DNA of 64,000 nucleotides from Marinoscillum pacificum (lineage in GTDB: Bacteria; Bacteroidota; Bacteroidia; Cytophagales; Cyclobacteriaceae): assembly GCF_024714495.1 (NCBI RefSeq), contig NZ_JAMZMJ010000004.1:248001-312000 (forward strand). Reading direction: 5' to 3'. This document shows positions 18,870 through 27,768 of the stretch, in pieces. A program made the position numbers and the translations under genes. The first letter of the stretch is position 1, and each line of letters starts with the position of its first letter. The notes under the pieces were generated by a model. The model was not told the DNA's origin. It worked only from the letters and a program-made list of their open reading frames with translations, and ran no database searches.

Positions 18870-19685
18870 TTAACCTTGTTTCATAGCGCTCAACATATTG
18901 CCATATACTTTGTTTAGAGAGGCAATATTTGTTGTTAGCTGATTAAGTTCAGCTTGGAAAGCAGTTGTTTCTTTTCCAGCATCACCCATGCTTTCAAGAG
19001 CCTGAGTCAAATTAGAATAGAACTTATTCATAGACTTAACATGTCCTTGAGCATCTTTCAATTCCATTTCATAAACAGCGTTCAATGCACCAAGACTCTT
19101 AGTTACATTTTGAACTTGAGTGTGATACTCCTTAGTATCGTTAGCTGCTGCAGTCATAGTCTTCATTCCTTCGATAGAAGTAGCATAAGACTTATTCATT
19201 TCCACTAATGTACCTGAAGCAGTTTTCACATTCTTCGCGTACTCGTTAGTAGCAAGAGCAGCATCACCCAATGACGCCATTTTTTGAGCTGAGTCAGACA
19301 GATTTTTCATTCCATCACCTAAACTCTTAATTAATTCTGGACCAACCTTAGCATCAGCCAACATTTTATCCATGCTTGCAGAAACACCAGTACCAGCATT
19401 GCTACCAGTAGTTACTTTTCTTGGAGCCGCAACCGGACCATCATAATCATCTGCTAATTCTGGATATACTTTTGACCAATCAATTTCTTTGTGCTTAGGC
19501 TCGAATGAACTAAGGAAGAAAATGACAGCCTCAGTAGTCAGACCAATTACCAACATCGCTGTTGCTCCTGGCCAGTGTGATATTTTAAACATCGCTCCTA
19601 CAATAACGATGGCAGCTCCAATACCGTAGATTTTTGGCATTATCGTGCTAAAGAGAAGCTCCTGAAATCCGCCTTTTTTGCTCAT
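18870..19685 (-). CDS. gldL: Gliding motility / type IX secretion motor protein GldL (PorL)
   Basis: This inner-membrane motor protein has 271 residues. Two transmembrane helices lie within the first 60 residues (IYGIGAAIVIVGAMFKI and ATAMLVIGLTTEAVIFFL). E52 in the second helix corresponds to the conserved glutamate proposed to couple proton flow, and K34 and H37 in the loop are also of the conserved type. A long cytoplasmic helical region follows. It forms the proton-driven rotary motor with GldM. Confidence 0.95.
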   Translation of the reverse strand: MSKKGGFQELLFSTIMPKIYGIGAAIVIVGAMFKISHWPGATAMLVIGLTTEAVIFFLSSFEPKHKEIDWSKVYPELADDYDGPVAAPRKVTTGSNAGTGVSASMDKMLADAKVGPELIKSLGDGMKNLSDSAQKMASLGDAALATNEYAKNVKTASGTLVEMNKSYATSIEGMKTMTAAANDTKEYHTQVQNVTKSLGALNAVYEMELKDAQGHVKSMNKFYSNLTQALESMGDAGKETTAFQAELNQLTTNIASLNKVYGNMLSAMKQG

Positions 19686-19713
19686 TTTTCTATAAAATTT
19701 AGGTTAGTTTATC

Positions 19714-20748
19714 TTAAAATTCGTATCCTGATGATCTACCAAGATAAGTCATTGCACATCTAAATCCTACTGAAGATCTAGCTGAGTCTCTATGATCATA
19801 TGTTCTAGTGCCTGTTTCAAGGTAATAGGCGATATCTTTCCACGAACCACCACGAACAATTTTGTAATCAATTCTTTCATCAAAGTATGTTGGGTTCAAA
19901 TCCCAAACAAGTGGCATAGCTGATGGATTGTATGCATCCTCACACCACTCTGCTACGTTTCCAGACATATCAAATAGTCCGTAATCGTTAGAGAAATAAG
20001 TAGCAACTGGTGAAGTGTATGCAAAACCATCATCAAAATAGTTTCCTCTACCTGGCTTAAAGTTAGCCAACAAACATCCTCTTTGATTTCTCACATATGG
20101 GTTACCCCAAGGATATTTAGCCATATCTCTTCCACCTCTTGCAGCGTATTCCCACTCTGCTTCAGAAGGCAATCTGAAGTTAGGCATAATTGGAAGACCT
20201 ACACTCTGACGATATTCGTTTAAGTGTTGAGTTCTCCAAGTACAGAAATACTGAGCAGCATTCCAATCAACTCCAACTACAGGATACTCATCAAACGCAG
20301 GGTGTGACCAATAGTAAGTTACCATTGGATCACCCATGTGGTGAGTGAAATCCTCCATCCATACCATTGTATCTGGCATTAGATCAGCTATTGCATAACC
20401 TGCTGGAAGGTCTACTTCAGAACCTTCGGTAATAGCTTGAGTAAATTGTCTGTATTCATTGTTAGTGATCTCGGTTTCATCCATAAAGAATGCACCGATC
20501 GTAACCTGTTTATTCAGGTTAATCTGTGTAGCAGCTACATCTTCGTCTGCTTGACCCATGTGGAACGTACCTGCTGGTACCGCCACCATACCGTATGGAC
20601 GGGTCATCTCCCAACCTTCTCGATCTGGAACTCCAACGAGCTCACCATTATCGGAAGATCCTCCACCAAAAAGTCCGCAACTTTGAGATAAAAATCCCAG
20701 TGCAAGAAGGCTTAAAGTGGAAAACTTTAAAACACGCATATTATTCAT
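19714..20748 (-). CDS. gldK: Gliding motility / type IX secretion lipoprotein GldK (PorK)
   Basis: This 344-residue outer-membrane lipoprotein has a signal sequence ending in the lipobox FLSQSC, then an FGE-sulfatase (formylglycine-generating enzyme-like) fold used here structurally. Core motifs include VPAGTFHMGQADED, FRLPSEAEWEYAARGG and NVAEWCEDAYNP. GldK forms the large periplasmic ring with GldN. It is the first gene of the operon. The start could also be the ATG three codons further in. I see no clear TAnnTTTG box in the 156-base upstream gap. Confidence 0.95.
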   Translation of the reverse strand: MNNMRVLKFSTLSLLALGFLSQSCGLFGGGSSDNGELVGVPDREGWEMTRPYGMVAVPAGTFHMGQADEDVAATQINLNKQVTIGAFFMDETEITNNEYRQFTQAITEGSEVDLPAGYAIADLMPDTMVWMEDFTHHMGDPMVTYYWSHPAFDEYPVVGVDWNAAQYFCTWRTQHLNEYRQSVGLPIMPNFRLPSEAEWEYAARGGRDMAKYPWGNPYVRNQRGCLLANFKPGRGNYFDDGFAYTSPVATYFSNDYGLFDMSGNVAEWCEDAYNPSAMPLVWDLNPTYFDERIDYKIVRGGSWKDIAYYLETGTRTYDHRDSARSSVGFRCAMTYLGRSSGYEF

Positions 20749-20904
20749 AACACCTTATTTGAACTTGCAAGTATGTAAAATAAACAAACTTTATCAAAAA
20801 ATATTGTCACTTCCTAAGCCTAAATATATAACCTTCTCTGAATTCCGCACAAATTTTATCTTCAAAATACCCCTTTTTGTGGATGAATTGTCGATAAACT
20901 ATTC

Positions 20905-21864
20905 CTAAAAACTAAACCTTGGAGTTTTTACCTTTTTTCTTCCTCCAAAAATCAAGTCCGGCAAATCATATCTAACGAAGATTTCGTGGGACGTAACAGC
21001 CTTTGCTTCTTGCCCCACAAATACATAGTCAAAAGAGTAACCTACTTTTAATTCCTTGTTTTGCAATAACGAGTATCCTAAATAAAGAATACTTGATTCC
21101 TGTCGACGGTAAGATAATCCCGTCCAAATTCTTTCACCTATTGTTACTATAGCTCCAACATCATAAGTGTAAGTACTCAGATTAGTTCTTACTAGTACCG
21201 TTGGAGAAATACTTAATTGAGAATTCACAGTAAAACGTTGACCAGCATGAACAGCATAGGTCATTTCAACTCTGTTTTCTAAATCAGTAAGCCCGAAATC
21301 AAAACCAGGCTCTGTTATATTTTGAATAGCAGCACCAACGAATAGCCCGTTATCTGCTCTGTAAAGTAATCCTGCATTTAAATTAAAACCAATTTGAGTT
21401 TGTCTTCCTCCTTTAGGAATAGAAGGATCATTAGGTTCATTGGGTCTGTATAAATCAGAGTTTACTGATTGTGAAAAAAGCATTGGAGCAACTCCGATTC
21501 CTAATGTTCCTGACCTTAAACTCAGAGAGTAGGTTAAAGGCAGACTCACTTGCATATTCGTAAGTGGGCCCAGGTTATCATTAACGATGTTGAGTCCTAG
21601 GGATGATAATGGGAAGTTTTTTATGGGAACTACGGATGTCAACATCTGAGTGCTGGGAGCACCACCTGATCCATCGAATGTGGTATTGTAACCCAACCAC
21701 TGCGTTTTATGCTGAAAAGCAACAAAAGCTTGTGATTCGTTCGAACCCCACGCAGGATTGAAATAGGTTGGATTGAACATGTAATGACCAAAAAAAGGAG
21801 TATTCTGTGCGGATGCACTGAATACTCCTGATAATATCATTATGCTAATCACAAATCTTTTCAT
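20905..21864 (-). CDS. PorP/SprF-family type IX secretion outer membrane protein
   Basis: This 319-residue protein has a signal peptide (MKRFVISIMILSGVFSASAQ) followed by the PorP/SprF start NTPFFGHYMFNPTYFNPAWG. The remainder alternates beta strands typical of an outer-membrane barrel of about 14 strands. Family members bind or anchor secreted adhesins at the cell surface or act with PorK/N. It lies upstream of the gld operon on the same strand but is separated by 156 bases and has its own -7 box at 21895-21902. Confidence 0.9.
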   Translation of the reverse strand: MKRFVISIMILSGVFSASAQNTPFFGHYMFNPTYFNPAWGSNESQAFVAFQHKTQWLGYNTTFDGSGGAPSTQMLTSVVPIKNFPLSSLGLNIVNDNLGPLTNMQVSLPLTYSLSLRSGTLGIGVAPMLFSQSVNSDLYRPNEPNDPSIPKGGRQTQIGFNLNAGLLYRADNGLFVGAAIQNITEPGFDFGLTDLENRVEMTYAVHAGQRFTVNSQLSISPTVLVRTNLSTYTYDVGAIVTIGERIWTGLSYRRQESSILYLGYSLLQNKELKVGYSFDYVFVGQEAKAVTSHEIFVRYDLPDLIFGGRKKVKTPRFSF

Positions 21865-21894
21865 ATGGGCAACTTATTAAAAAACCGCTTCTAA

Positions 21895-21902
21895 CAAAAA
21901 TA
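21895..21902 (-). promoter_or_regulatory. Promoter -7 box for the PorP/SprF gene
   Basis: On the minus strand this reads TATTTTTG, an exact match to TAnnTTTG, 30 bases before the ATG of the PorP/SprF gene. No -33 TTG is found at the usual spacing. Confidence 0.4.
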
Positions 21903-21922
21903 CCCTTATTACTTGGTGATTG

Positions 21923-22717
21923 TTATAAGTTATTAGCTTTTTTAATGTATAACTCTAACGCACCGGTCATAGATGGAGCATTAGGAAGTGGAGCCTGGAT
22001 ATCTAAAATCAATCCAGCATCCTTTACTGCTTTGGCTGTAGTAGGCCCAAAAGCGGCAATTCTGGTTTTATTTTGCTTAAAATCAGGGAAGTTGTCAAAC
22101 AAAGACTTAATTCCTGATGGGCTAAAAAACGCAAGAATATCGTAATATACATTTTCTAAGTCAGACAAGTCAGAAGCAACTGTTCTGTAAATAATAAGTT
22201 CGGACCATGTGTATCCATTCTTATCTAAGAACTCTGGAATGTCATCCTTTCTGATATCTGAACAAGGGAAAATATATTTCTCCTTTTTATGCTTTTTCAT
22301 CACTTCAAGCAAATCCTGAGCTGTTCTTTCCCCTGTGAAAATCTTTCTCTTTCTGATCACAATGTACTTCTGAAGGTAATTAGCTGTCTGCTCAGAAATA
22401 CAGAAGTACTTCATGTCTGTTGGAATTTCCACTTTGGTATCTGCTGCCAACTTGAAGAAATGATCTACGGCATTTCTACTAGTGAAAATTACGGCAGTGT
22501 GATCCAGGATATTCACTTTTTGTTTACGAAGCTCCTTTGAGTCGACCGGGTCAATCTCTATAAATTGGCGGAAGTCAATCTTAAGATTATACTTTTCGGC
22601 GAGTTTATGATAAGGAGAATTTTTATCTGAGGGCTCAGGTTGAGATACAAGTATAGATGATACTTTATTAAGCCTCTCTTTGTCTGTAACTAACAATTCT
22701 TCACTCATTCCTTTCAA
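21923..22717 (-). CDS. hemD: Uroporphyrinogen-III synthase
   Basis: This 264-residue protein fits the HemD two-domain fold that cyclises hydroxymethylbilane to uroporphyrinogen III in haem biosynthesis. Visible signatures include ILVSQPEPSDKNSPY at the N-terminus, AVIFTSRNAVDHFF in the middle and DILAFFSPSGIKSLF then RIAAFGPTTAKAVKDAG near the C-terminus. HemD is poorly conserved but these strand-turn segments are typical. A start at the ATG three codons in (MSEELL) is possible. The gene follows DUF4271 by 26 bases and has a perfect internal promoter box at 22799-22806. Confidence 0.88.
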   Translation of the reverse strand: MKGMSEELLVTDKERLNKVSSILVSQPEPSDKNSPYHKLAEKYNLKIDFRQFIEIDPVDSKELRKQKVNILDHTAVIFTSRNAVDHFFKLAADTKVEIPTDMKYFCISEQTANYLQKYIVIRKRKIFTGERTAQDLLEVMKKHKKEKYIFPCSDIRKDDIPEFLDKNGYTWSELIIYRTVASDLSDLENVYYDILAFFSPSGIKSLFDNFPDFKQNKTRIAAFGPTTAKAVKDAGLILDIQAPLPNAPSMTGALELYIKKANNL

Positions 22718-22743
22718 ATACTGTTAAAGTACGGCTGTTGGTC

Positions 22744-23829
22744 TTACGATTTCAATAACCAAATAATGATTATAAAACTTGGTAAGAATTCGGTGGTGCA
22801 AAGGTATGAAATAATCATTAGTTTCCTATGGCTATATAATTTATCCAATTTGATTGCCATCCAGAACTGGAAGAAAATCAGCATGATAACGTAAATCATA
22901 ATTATTGCAGACCTCAAAAATTCAGAGGTAAAATTGTACTGTGTATAGTCTATAACTGATAATCCTAAACACAAGGTGGTTAGTAATATAAGAAAATGAA
23001 TATAATCCTGATTTTGAATGTTTGGAAAATCCCTAAACTGAAAAATAGCACTGACCACAAGACTCCACAAAAATTTAGCTATTAACATCAAGGCTCCAAT
23101 TATTGCCACTAGTAGGATAATCGGAACCGACACCTCCCAACTAGGGGTAATCCCCAGCTTAACCATTTGATATCCAAGGTAGTAACTGAGTAAGGAAGCC
23201 ATAATAGACAAATAGATTATTGCCATCAGGTTGTCAAACCCCAGAAAATTTTGATAATTATCTTCTGCACTCAAACCCCGTAGCTTAAAACTCAGCGGGT
23301 TGCTATATGATTTAGAAAAAGTCCCTGGAAAAAACCTACGGTATACACCCACTAGCAAAATCAGGATGACAAGAATAATCAGATAACTATTCTTATCTAA
23401 ATGACCTTGCTCATTGATTTTTCCATATGCCTTCTCGCGTGAAGTATGCACTACCTCATACAACTCAGTAATTAAATCACCTTCATGCCAGTCTGTTCCA
23501 AAAAATGTAAGAGTTGGCAGCTCAAGATGGTTGTTATTGAGCGAGTCCAAATTGATATAAGTAATCCCTCTAAAATGACTCAGATAAATCTGATCATTAA
23601 CCCAAAGATCCATATCCGCCTTACACTCAATCTTAATCAAAGAACCTGTTTCTCGTGGTACTTCAAAATAAATAATCTCTGATTCTTGCTCGATATAAGG
23701 AACGGAAAGCCCAGGCTCATCAAACGTTTGCCAGGATGAAGTTAAATCCTTTACAAAAACAGTATCCTTCTGTGCAAACAGCGTACTGGATAAGAGAAAA
23801 AGAAGAAGTGTTCCTAATGTTCTAATCAA
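22744..23829 (-). CDS. DUF4271 family membrane protein
   Basis: This 361-residue protein has a signal peptide (TLGTLLLFLLSSTLFAQ), a beta-rich extracytoplasmic region of about 120 residues and then seven or so transmembrane helices. This layout and its place beside hemD match the Bacteroidota DUF4271 family, whose function is not known. Its start overlaps the stop of the barrel-protein gene by four bases, indicating coupling. Its 3' end contains the hemD promoter box. Confidence 0.75.
   Translation of the reverse strand: MIRTLGTLLLFLLSSTLFAQKDTVFVKDLTSSWQTFDEPGLSVPYIEQESEIIYFEVPRETGSLIKIECKADMDLWVNDQIYLSHFRGITYINLDSLNNNHLELPTLTFFGTDWHEGDLITELYEVVHTSREKAYGKINEQGHLDKNSYLIILVILILLVGVYRRFFPGTFSKSYSNPLSFKLRGLSAEDNYQNFLGFDNLMAIIYLSIMASLLSYYLGYQMVKLGITPSWEVSVPIILLVAIIGALMLIAKFLWSLVVSAIFQFRDFPNIQNQDYIHFLILLTTLCLGLSVIDYTQYNFTSEFLRSAIIMIYVIMLIFFQFWMAIKLDKLYSHRKLMIISYLCTTEFLPSFIIIIWLLKS
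22799..22806 (-). promoter_or_regulatory. Internal promoter -7 box for hemD
   Basis: On the minus strand TACCTTTG followed by CA is a perfect TAnnTTTGCA box. It lies inside the last codons of the DUF4271 gene, about 80 bases before the hemD start. This suggests hemD can be transcribed independently of the two genes upstream. Confidence 0.5.
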
Positions 23830-25481
23830 AACCTTGATGAATATCCGATATGTACTTTAATGTTGGTGAAATCCAGAGAAATATCGTCTGCCCTGCCAAC
23901 AGCCGTAGCAAATGTAAATAAGCCATTGGAAGTATTCAGGTTTAGACCTAATCCAAATCCCTGAGCAAGCTGATTTGCATTAAAAGACTGAAGATATAAA
24001 GCATCGTAAAAGAGCATAACGAACGATCTTTTTTCGAAATATTGACGTAATTCTAATCTAGACAGTATGAAATCTTTGGCATAAAAAAAGTTTTCATTGA
24101 ATCCTCTGATACTTCTTAAACCACCCAGCCTTGTTAGTTCATTTAAGAGTAACTGATTGTTATACAAAACCTGTCCTCTCAATTCATGATATAATGCCAG
24201 CTGATTCTTGATAGGTACCTGAACTCTAGACATACCTGTCACAGACCATCGTTGAGTTTTAAGCTCAAGCGTGTCATACACTTCCGCCATAACTGCTGGA
24301 TTCTTATCAATGCTCTTATCACCTATTGAGCCCTTTACTGCGTACTTAAAATGTTTTCCTATACCAAATGGCAACTCTGGATAGGAGCTACGCAACCCGA
24401 TATGATAACTTTTACTTTCATAATCAGCAATACCTTCTGTTAAATCTAAAATATCCGGTTCTATGAGTGTTCCATTGTATGAAGTAAATCCAAAAAACAA
24501 TTCTGAGGCTTTCCACAGATAGGTGCCAGATTCCAATTGCCAACTTTGATTAAGAAAACTCGTATCCTGTTTGAGCAAATTAAAATCTACATTTAAGAAT
24601 AGTGGAGATGACAATAAATAAGGATGTGAATAAGAAATGGAAGTAGATTGTGATTGGTCAGCAAAACGATTCCATGAAAAATGAACTCCTTTCCCAGATT
24701 TAAATAAATTGGCCAAATTCAAATCTAAATATCCTGTAACAATCAGATCATTCGTACTTGACTGACCTGGTAAAAAACCAATAACCCCTTCGAAGGAGCT
24801 TTGTCTGGACTCTTGAAGATCCAAATAGATTTGGGAACCATTATCAACAAAAGTAACCTCTGGCTCACGCTGGATCTCTATAAATGGCAAACGTTCCAAT
24901 CGATCAGGGATTTTTTCATAATCAGATTCTGAATAGGGTTGTCCTGGTGTTATTTTCAGCGTGTTGTAGAGGTATTTCCGGCCAAGACCGACATTTTGAA
25001 TTAGGATCAATGTATCAAATTCAATAAATGGTCCTCGCTCGATGCTCATTTCAGCACTCCATTTATCTGCTTTTTGAATAGTTGTTAAAGAAACCCGAGC
25101 AAATGGATATCCATTGTTCGCATAATGATCCAATTGCATATCGATTGACTTCCAAAGTTTGGCACTCCTGGCAGGTTTAAGCTCAATCAATGAGTCAATG
25201 TAGGCATCATAATAAGTGAAGGAGATATCAAAGTCTTTCACTTGTTCTCCCTTGTGCAGATATACGGATGATGATTTAACACTATCAACTCCTGCAAACA
25301 GGTAGCCTTGCCGCCACCAAGTTCTAATCATTTCTGACGCTGATTGTGTCGCTAACAATGAATCTTGATATTGCTGAGCACTTACTTCACCTTCCAGGAC
25401 AATACGATAGGAACTAGATTGCCCATGAAGGCCAGAATCTATAACAAGAGCTAGTATACATAATGTCAATATTCGACTCAC
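23826..25481 (-). CDS. BamA/TamA-like outer membrane barrel protein
   Basis: This 551-residue protein has a signal peptide from a GTG start (MSRILTLCILALVIDSGLHG). Residues 20-210 look like POTRA-type alpha-beta repeats (SYRIVLEGEVSAQQYQDSLL and FDTLILIQNVGLGRKYL). From about residue 220 a beta-barrel follows, with a late LGGLRSIRGFNENFF segment matching the RGF/RG-motif loop of Omp85 proteins and a C-terminal aromatic residue. Omp85 proteins insert or export proteins or lipids at the outer membrane. It is shorter than BamA, so a TamA-like or surface-antigen variant is likely. It heads the run with DUF4271 and hemD. Confidence 0.75.
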   Translation of the reverse strand: MSRILTLCILALVIDSGLHGQSSSYRIVLEGEVSAQQYQDSLLATQSASEMIRTWWRQGYLFAGVDSVKSSSVYLHKGEQVKDFDISFTYYDAYIDSLIELKPARSAKLWKSIDMQLDHYANNGYPFARVSLTTIQKADKWSAEMSIERGPFIEFDTLILIQNVGLGRKYLYNTLKITPGQPYSESDYEKIPDRLERLPFIEIQREPEVTFVDNGSQIYLDLQESRQSSFEGVIGFLPGQSSTNDLIVTGYLDLNLANLFKSGKGVHFSWNRFADQSQSTSISYSHPYLLSSPLFLNVDFNLLKQDTSFLNQSWQLESGTYLWKASELFFGFTSYNGTLIEPDILDLTEGIADYESKSYHIGLRSSYPELPFGIGKHFKYAVKGSIGDKSIDKNPAVMAEVYDTLELKTQRWSVTGMSRVQVPIKNQLALYHELRGQVLYNNQLLLNELTRLGGLRSIRGFNENFFYAKDFILSRLELRQYFEKRSFVMLFYDALYLQSFNANQLAQGFGLGLNLNTSNGLFTFATAVGRADDISLDFTNIKVHIGYSSRF

Positions 25482-25497
25482 CGTAGATTATCCAATG

Positions 25498-25505
25498 TAC
25501 CTTTG
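25498..25505 (+). promoter_or_regulatory. Promoter -7 box for hemW
   Basis: TACCTTTG followed by CA is a perfect TAnnTTTGCA box, 18 bases before the ATG at 25524. An in-frame TTG at 25503 falls inside this box and cannot be the start if the promoter is used. Confidence 0.55.
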
Positions 25506-25523
25506 CAAGATAATCGAAACGCA

Positions 25524-26654
25524 ATGGCCGGCATTTATTTACACATACCATTCTGCAAACAGGCATGTCATTATTGTGACTTTCACTTTTCCACCAATCT
25601 TTCTCGGAAAAGTGACATGGTTAAAGCACTGATTGAAGAATTAGAAATGCGGCGAGATGAGTTGAATGGAGAACCTATTCAAACCATTTATTTCGGTGGT
25701 GGAACACCTTCATTGCTCTCCGGTGCAGAGTTGACAGAAATCCTTAAAACCATTAAAAATGAATATGAGGTGGCGTTCAATCCAGAAATAACTTTAGAAG
25801 GAAATCCGGATGATTTGAGTCTTGCGAAATTACAAGAGATAAAAACTGCTGGTGTCAATCGGTTGAGTATCGGCATTCAGACCTTTGACAATACTCGGTT
25901 ACAATATATCAACAGGGCACATAGCAGCGAAGAAGCAGAATCTTGCTTATTCAATGCACGAAATGCTGGATTTGACAACATCTCAGCTGATTTGATTTAT
26001 GCCATTCCTCCTGATAACATGGAATACTGGCAATCAGACCTTGCGAAACTTCTTTCTTATGACCTGGAGCACATCTCACTTTATGGGCTCACTATCGAAG
26101 AGAAAACAGCATTTGGTAACTGGAGGCAAAAAGGAAAGCTGAAGGAAGTTCCAGAGGAAACAGCAGCGAAGCAGTACGAGCTAGCTATCTCAGAGCTTAA
26201 AGCCGCGAAATATGAACACTACGAGGTGTCCAACTTTGCCAAGCGTGGCTATTACTCACGTCACAACACTGGTTATTGGGAAGATCAGAAATATCTAGGC
26301 ATTGGCCCGGGGGCACATTCATATAATGGTGTCAATCGCAGTTTTAATATCAGCAATAATGCAAGATATTTGGAAGCTATCAGTAATCAAGAGCTTGCTC
26401 TAACTACCGAGTCGATGGAACCCAATGATCGTCTGAATGATTACATTTTCACTCATCTACGGACAAATAAGGGTATCAATTTCCAAGAATTAAAAGAAAG
26501 ACATGAAGTGGACCTGAAGCAGGATTATAACTACCTGTTTGACACGTGGCTCGCCGAAGAACTAATCGAATTAGACGAAAATGTCTTGAAACTTACCTCA
26601 AAAGGCTTCATGATTGCGGATGAAATAACCTGGAGGTTGTTTTATCACGATTAG
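25524..26654 (+). CDS. hemW: Radical SAM haem chaperone HemW
   Basis: This 376-residue protein starts MAGIYLHIPFCKQACHYCDF. The cysteines C11, C15 and C18 form the CxxxCxxC cluster-binding motif of the HemN/HemW group. The glycine-rich SAM motif FGGGTPSLL, SIGIQTFD and LYGLTIEEKTAFG also fit, and the C-terminal HemN-like domain is present. Length and the compact N-terminus fit HemW, the haem chaperone, rather than true coproporphyrinogen dehydrogenase HemN. I chose the ATG at 25524 over an upstream TTG at 25503 because the latter lies in the -7 promoter box and the former starts right at the conserved strand. Confidence 0.92.
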   Translation: MAGIYLHIPFCKQACHYCDFHFSTNLSRKSDMVKALIEELEMRRDELNGEPIQTIYFGGGTPSLLSGAELTEILKTIKNEYEVAFNPEITLEGNPDDLSLAKLQEIKTAGVNRLSIGIQTFDNTRLQYINRAHSSEEAESCLFNARNAGFDNISADLIYAIPPDNMEYWQSDLAKLLSYDLEHISLYGLTIEEKTAFGNWRQKGKLKEVPEETAAKQYELAISELKAAKYEHYEVSNFAKRGYYSRHNTGYWEDQKYLGIGPGAHSYNGVNRSFNISNNARYLEAISNQELALTTESMEPNDRLNDYIFTHLRTNKGINFQELKERHEVDLKQDYNYLFDTWLAEELIELDENVLKLTSKGFMIADEITWRLFYHD

Positions 26655-26668
26655 AATTCTTACTTTTA
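26637..26668 (+). promoter_or_regulatory. Promoter for the 121-residue protein gene
   Basis: TTG (26637-26639) and TACTTTTA (26661-26668) are 21 bases apart, within the Bacteroidota -33/-7 spacing. The -7 box has one mismatch (final G to A). It overlaps the end of hemW and leaves a 21-base leader. Confidence 0.4.
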
Positions 26669-26689
26669 ACAGTCAACCACTAAGGATTA

Positions 26690-27055
26690 ATGGATAAGGA
26701 ACAAAAAAAGGCGGTCATGCTCCTCAAATCACTCATCCTCCACTATCATGGATTGGATGACGATGAGCGTGAAATTCTGGAGTTAGCTGCTGAGCGTCTT
26801 GACAGTCGAGATGAGTTGGACTGGGCCAATCAATTCATTTCCGAAGATTACTTATCCGCATTTGAGAGATCCCGTGATTTCTTTGCTAAAACAATAGCCA
26901 AAATCACCAAAGAAGAAAAACTTACCCACCTTAAAGACGCATGGGAAGAAAATCATCAAAAAGGATATGTAACTGAAATGGAAACTACTGCCATGATCAA
27001 CCTGTCCAAAGACTGGCAGGTTGAAAAGGAGTTTCTAGAAGTTATACAGAATTAA
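26690..27055 (+). CDS. Small acidic helical protein, function unknown
   Basis: This 121-residue soluble protein is rich in glutamate, aspartate and lysine and is predicted almost all helical. It has no signal or membrane segment. The pattern LKSLILHYHGLDDDEREILELAAE and the C-terminal helices recall a TerB-like fold, but I cannot show homology. It follows hemW after 35 bases with its own likely promoter, and its stop overlaps the opposing response regulator stop by four bases. Confidence 0.65.
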   Translation: MDKEQKKAVMLLKSLILHYHGLDDDEREILELAAERLDSRDELDWANQFISEDYLSAFERSRDFFAKTIAKITKEEKLTHLKDAWEENHQKGYVTEMETTAMINLSKDWQVEKEFLEVIQN

Positions 27056-27768
27056 AGAGACATTTTTTCCTTGAAGCGAGCAGCTTGTCTGCGGCTTACT
27101 TCTATTTTCTCTCCACCTTTCAGCTGCACTAACAAGCCACCATTAAACCAGGTATCTATATTTTCTACCCATCCCAAGTTAATGATGTGTTTTCTACTTG
27201 CGCGGAAAAACGTCCGATCGTCTAAACGCTCATCCAGTGCATTCAACGACTTATGTATCATTGGCTTATTGGAGCCAAAGTATACTTTGATATAGTTTCC
27301 ATCTGATTCAAAAAGCCGAACTTCAGAGAGTTTAACGAACCAGCATTTGTCACCATCCTTTACAAAGACCTGATCATCTTTACCTAAAGAACGTTTTTCG
27401 TTTGATCTAGCTATTTTGGTATCTTCTACTTTCAATTTGGCTATGGCTTCTTCTAGTCTTTCTGGCTGGATAGGTTTTAGCAAATAGTCTAAAGCATTAA
27501 CTTCAAAAGCTTTCAACGCAAATTCGTCATAGGCAGTTGTGAAAATTACCTTCGGCACTGTGTCCAGAGACTCTAGCAAGTCAAAGCCAGTTTTCCCAGG
27601 CATTTGGATATCCAAAAATATTAGCTCCGGATTGAGCTCATTGATTTTTTCAATTGCATCATCCACATCGGTGGCTTCACCTATTACTTCAATTTTCTTA
27701 TGTGGTTCCAATAAGGACATCAGCTCTTTTCGAGCCAGGCGTTCATCGTCTACGATAAGTGTCTTCAT
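27052..27768 (-). CDS. LytTR-family response regulator
   Basis: This 238-residue transcription regulator has an N-terminal receiver domain with acidic pocket DD at 7-8, phospho-acceptor D53 in LIFLDIQMPG and the lysine of LLKPIQP. The C-terminal half is a LytTR DNA-binding domain with FVKDGDKCWFVKLSEVRLFE and FFRASRKHIINLGWVE. The gene overlaps the histidine kinase gene upstream by four bases, so they form one two-component pair. Target genes are not evident. Confidence 0.95.
   Translation of the reverse strand: MKTLIVDDERLARKELMSLLEPHKKIEVIGEATDVDDAIEKINELNPELIFLDIQMPGKTGFDLLESLDTVPKVIFTTAYDEFALKAFEVNALDYLLKPIQPERLEEAIAKLKVEDTKIARSNEKRSLGKDDQVFVKDGDKCWFVKLSEVRLFESDGNYIKVYFGSNKPMIHKSLNALDERLDDRTFFRASRKHIINLGWVENIDTWFNGGLLVQLKGGEKIEVSRRQAARFKEKMSL

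Noticed and set aside
25503-25523. TTG start of hemW at 25503
   Set aside because: It lies inside the TACCTTTG promoter box, and the conserved protein begins at the ATG at 25524.
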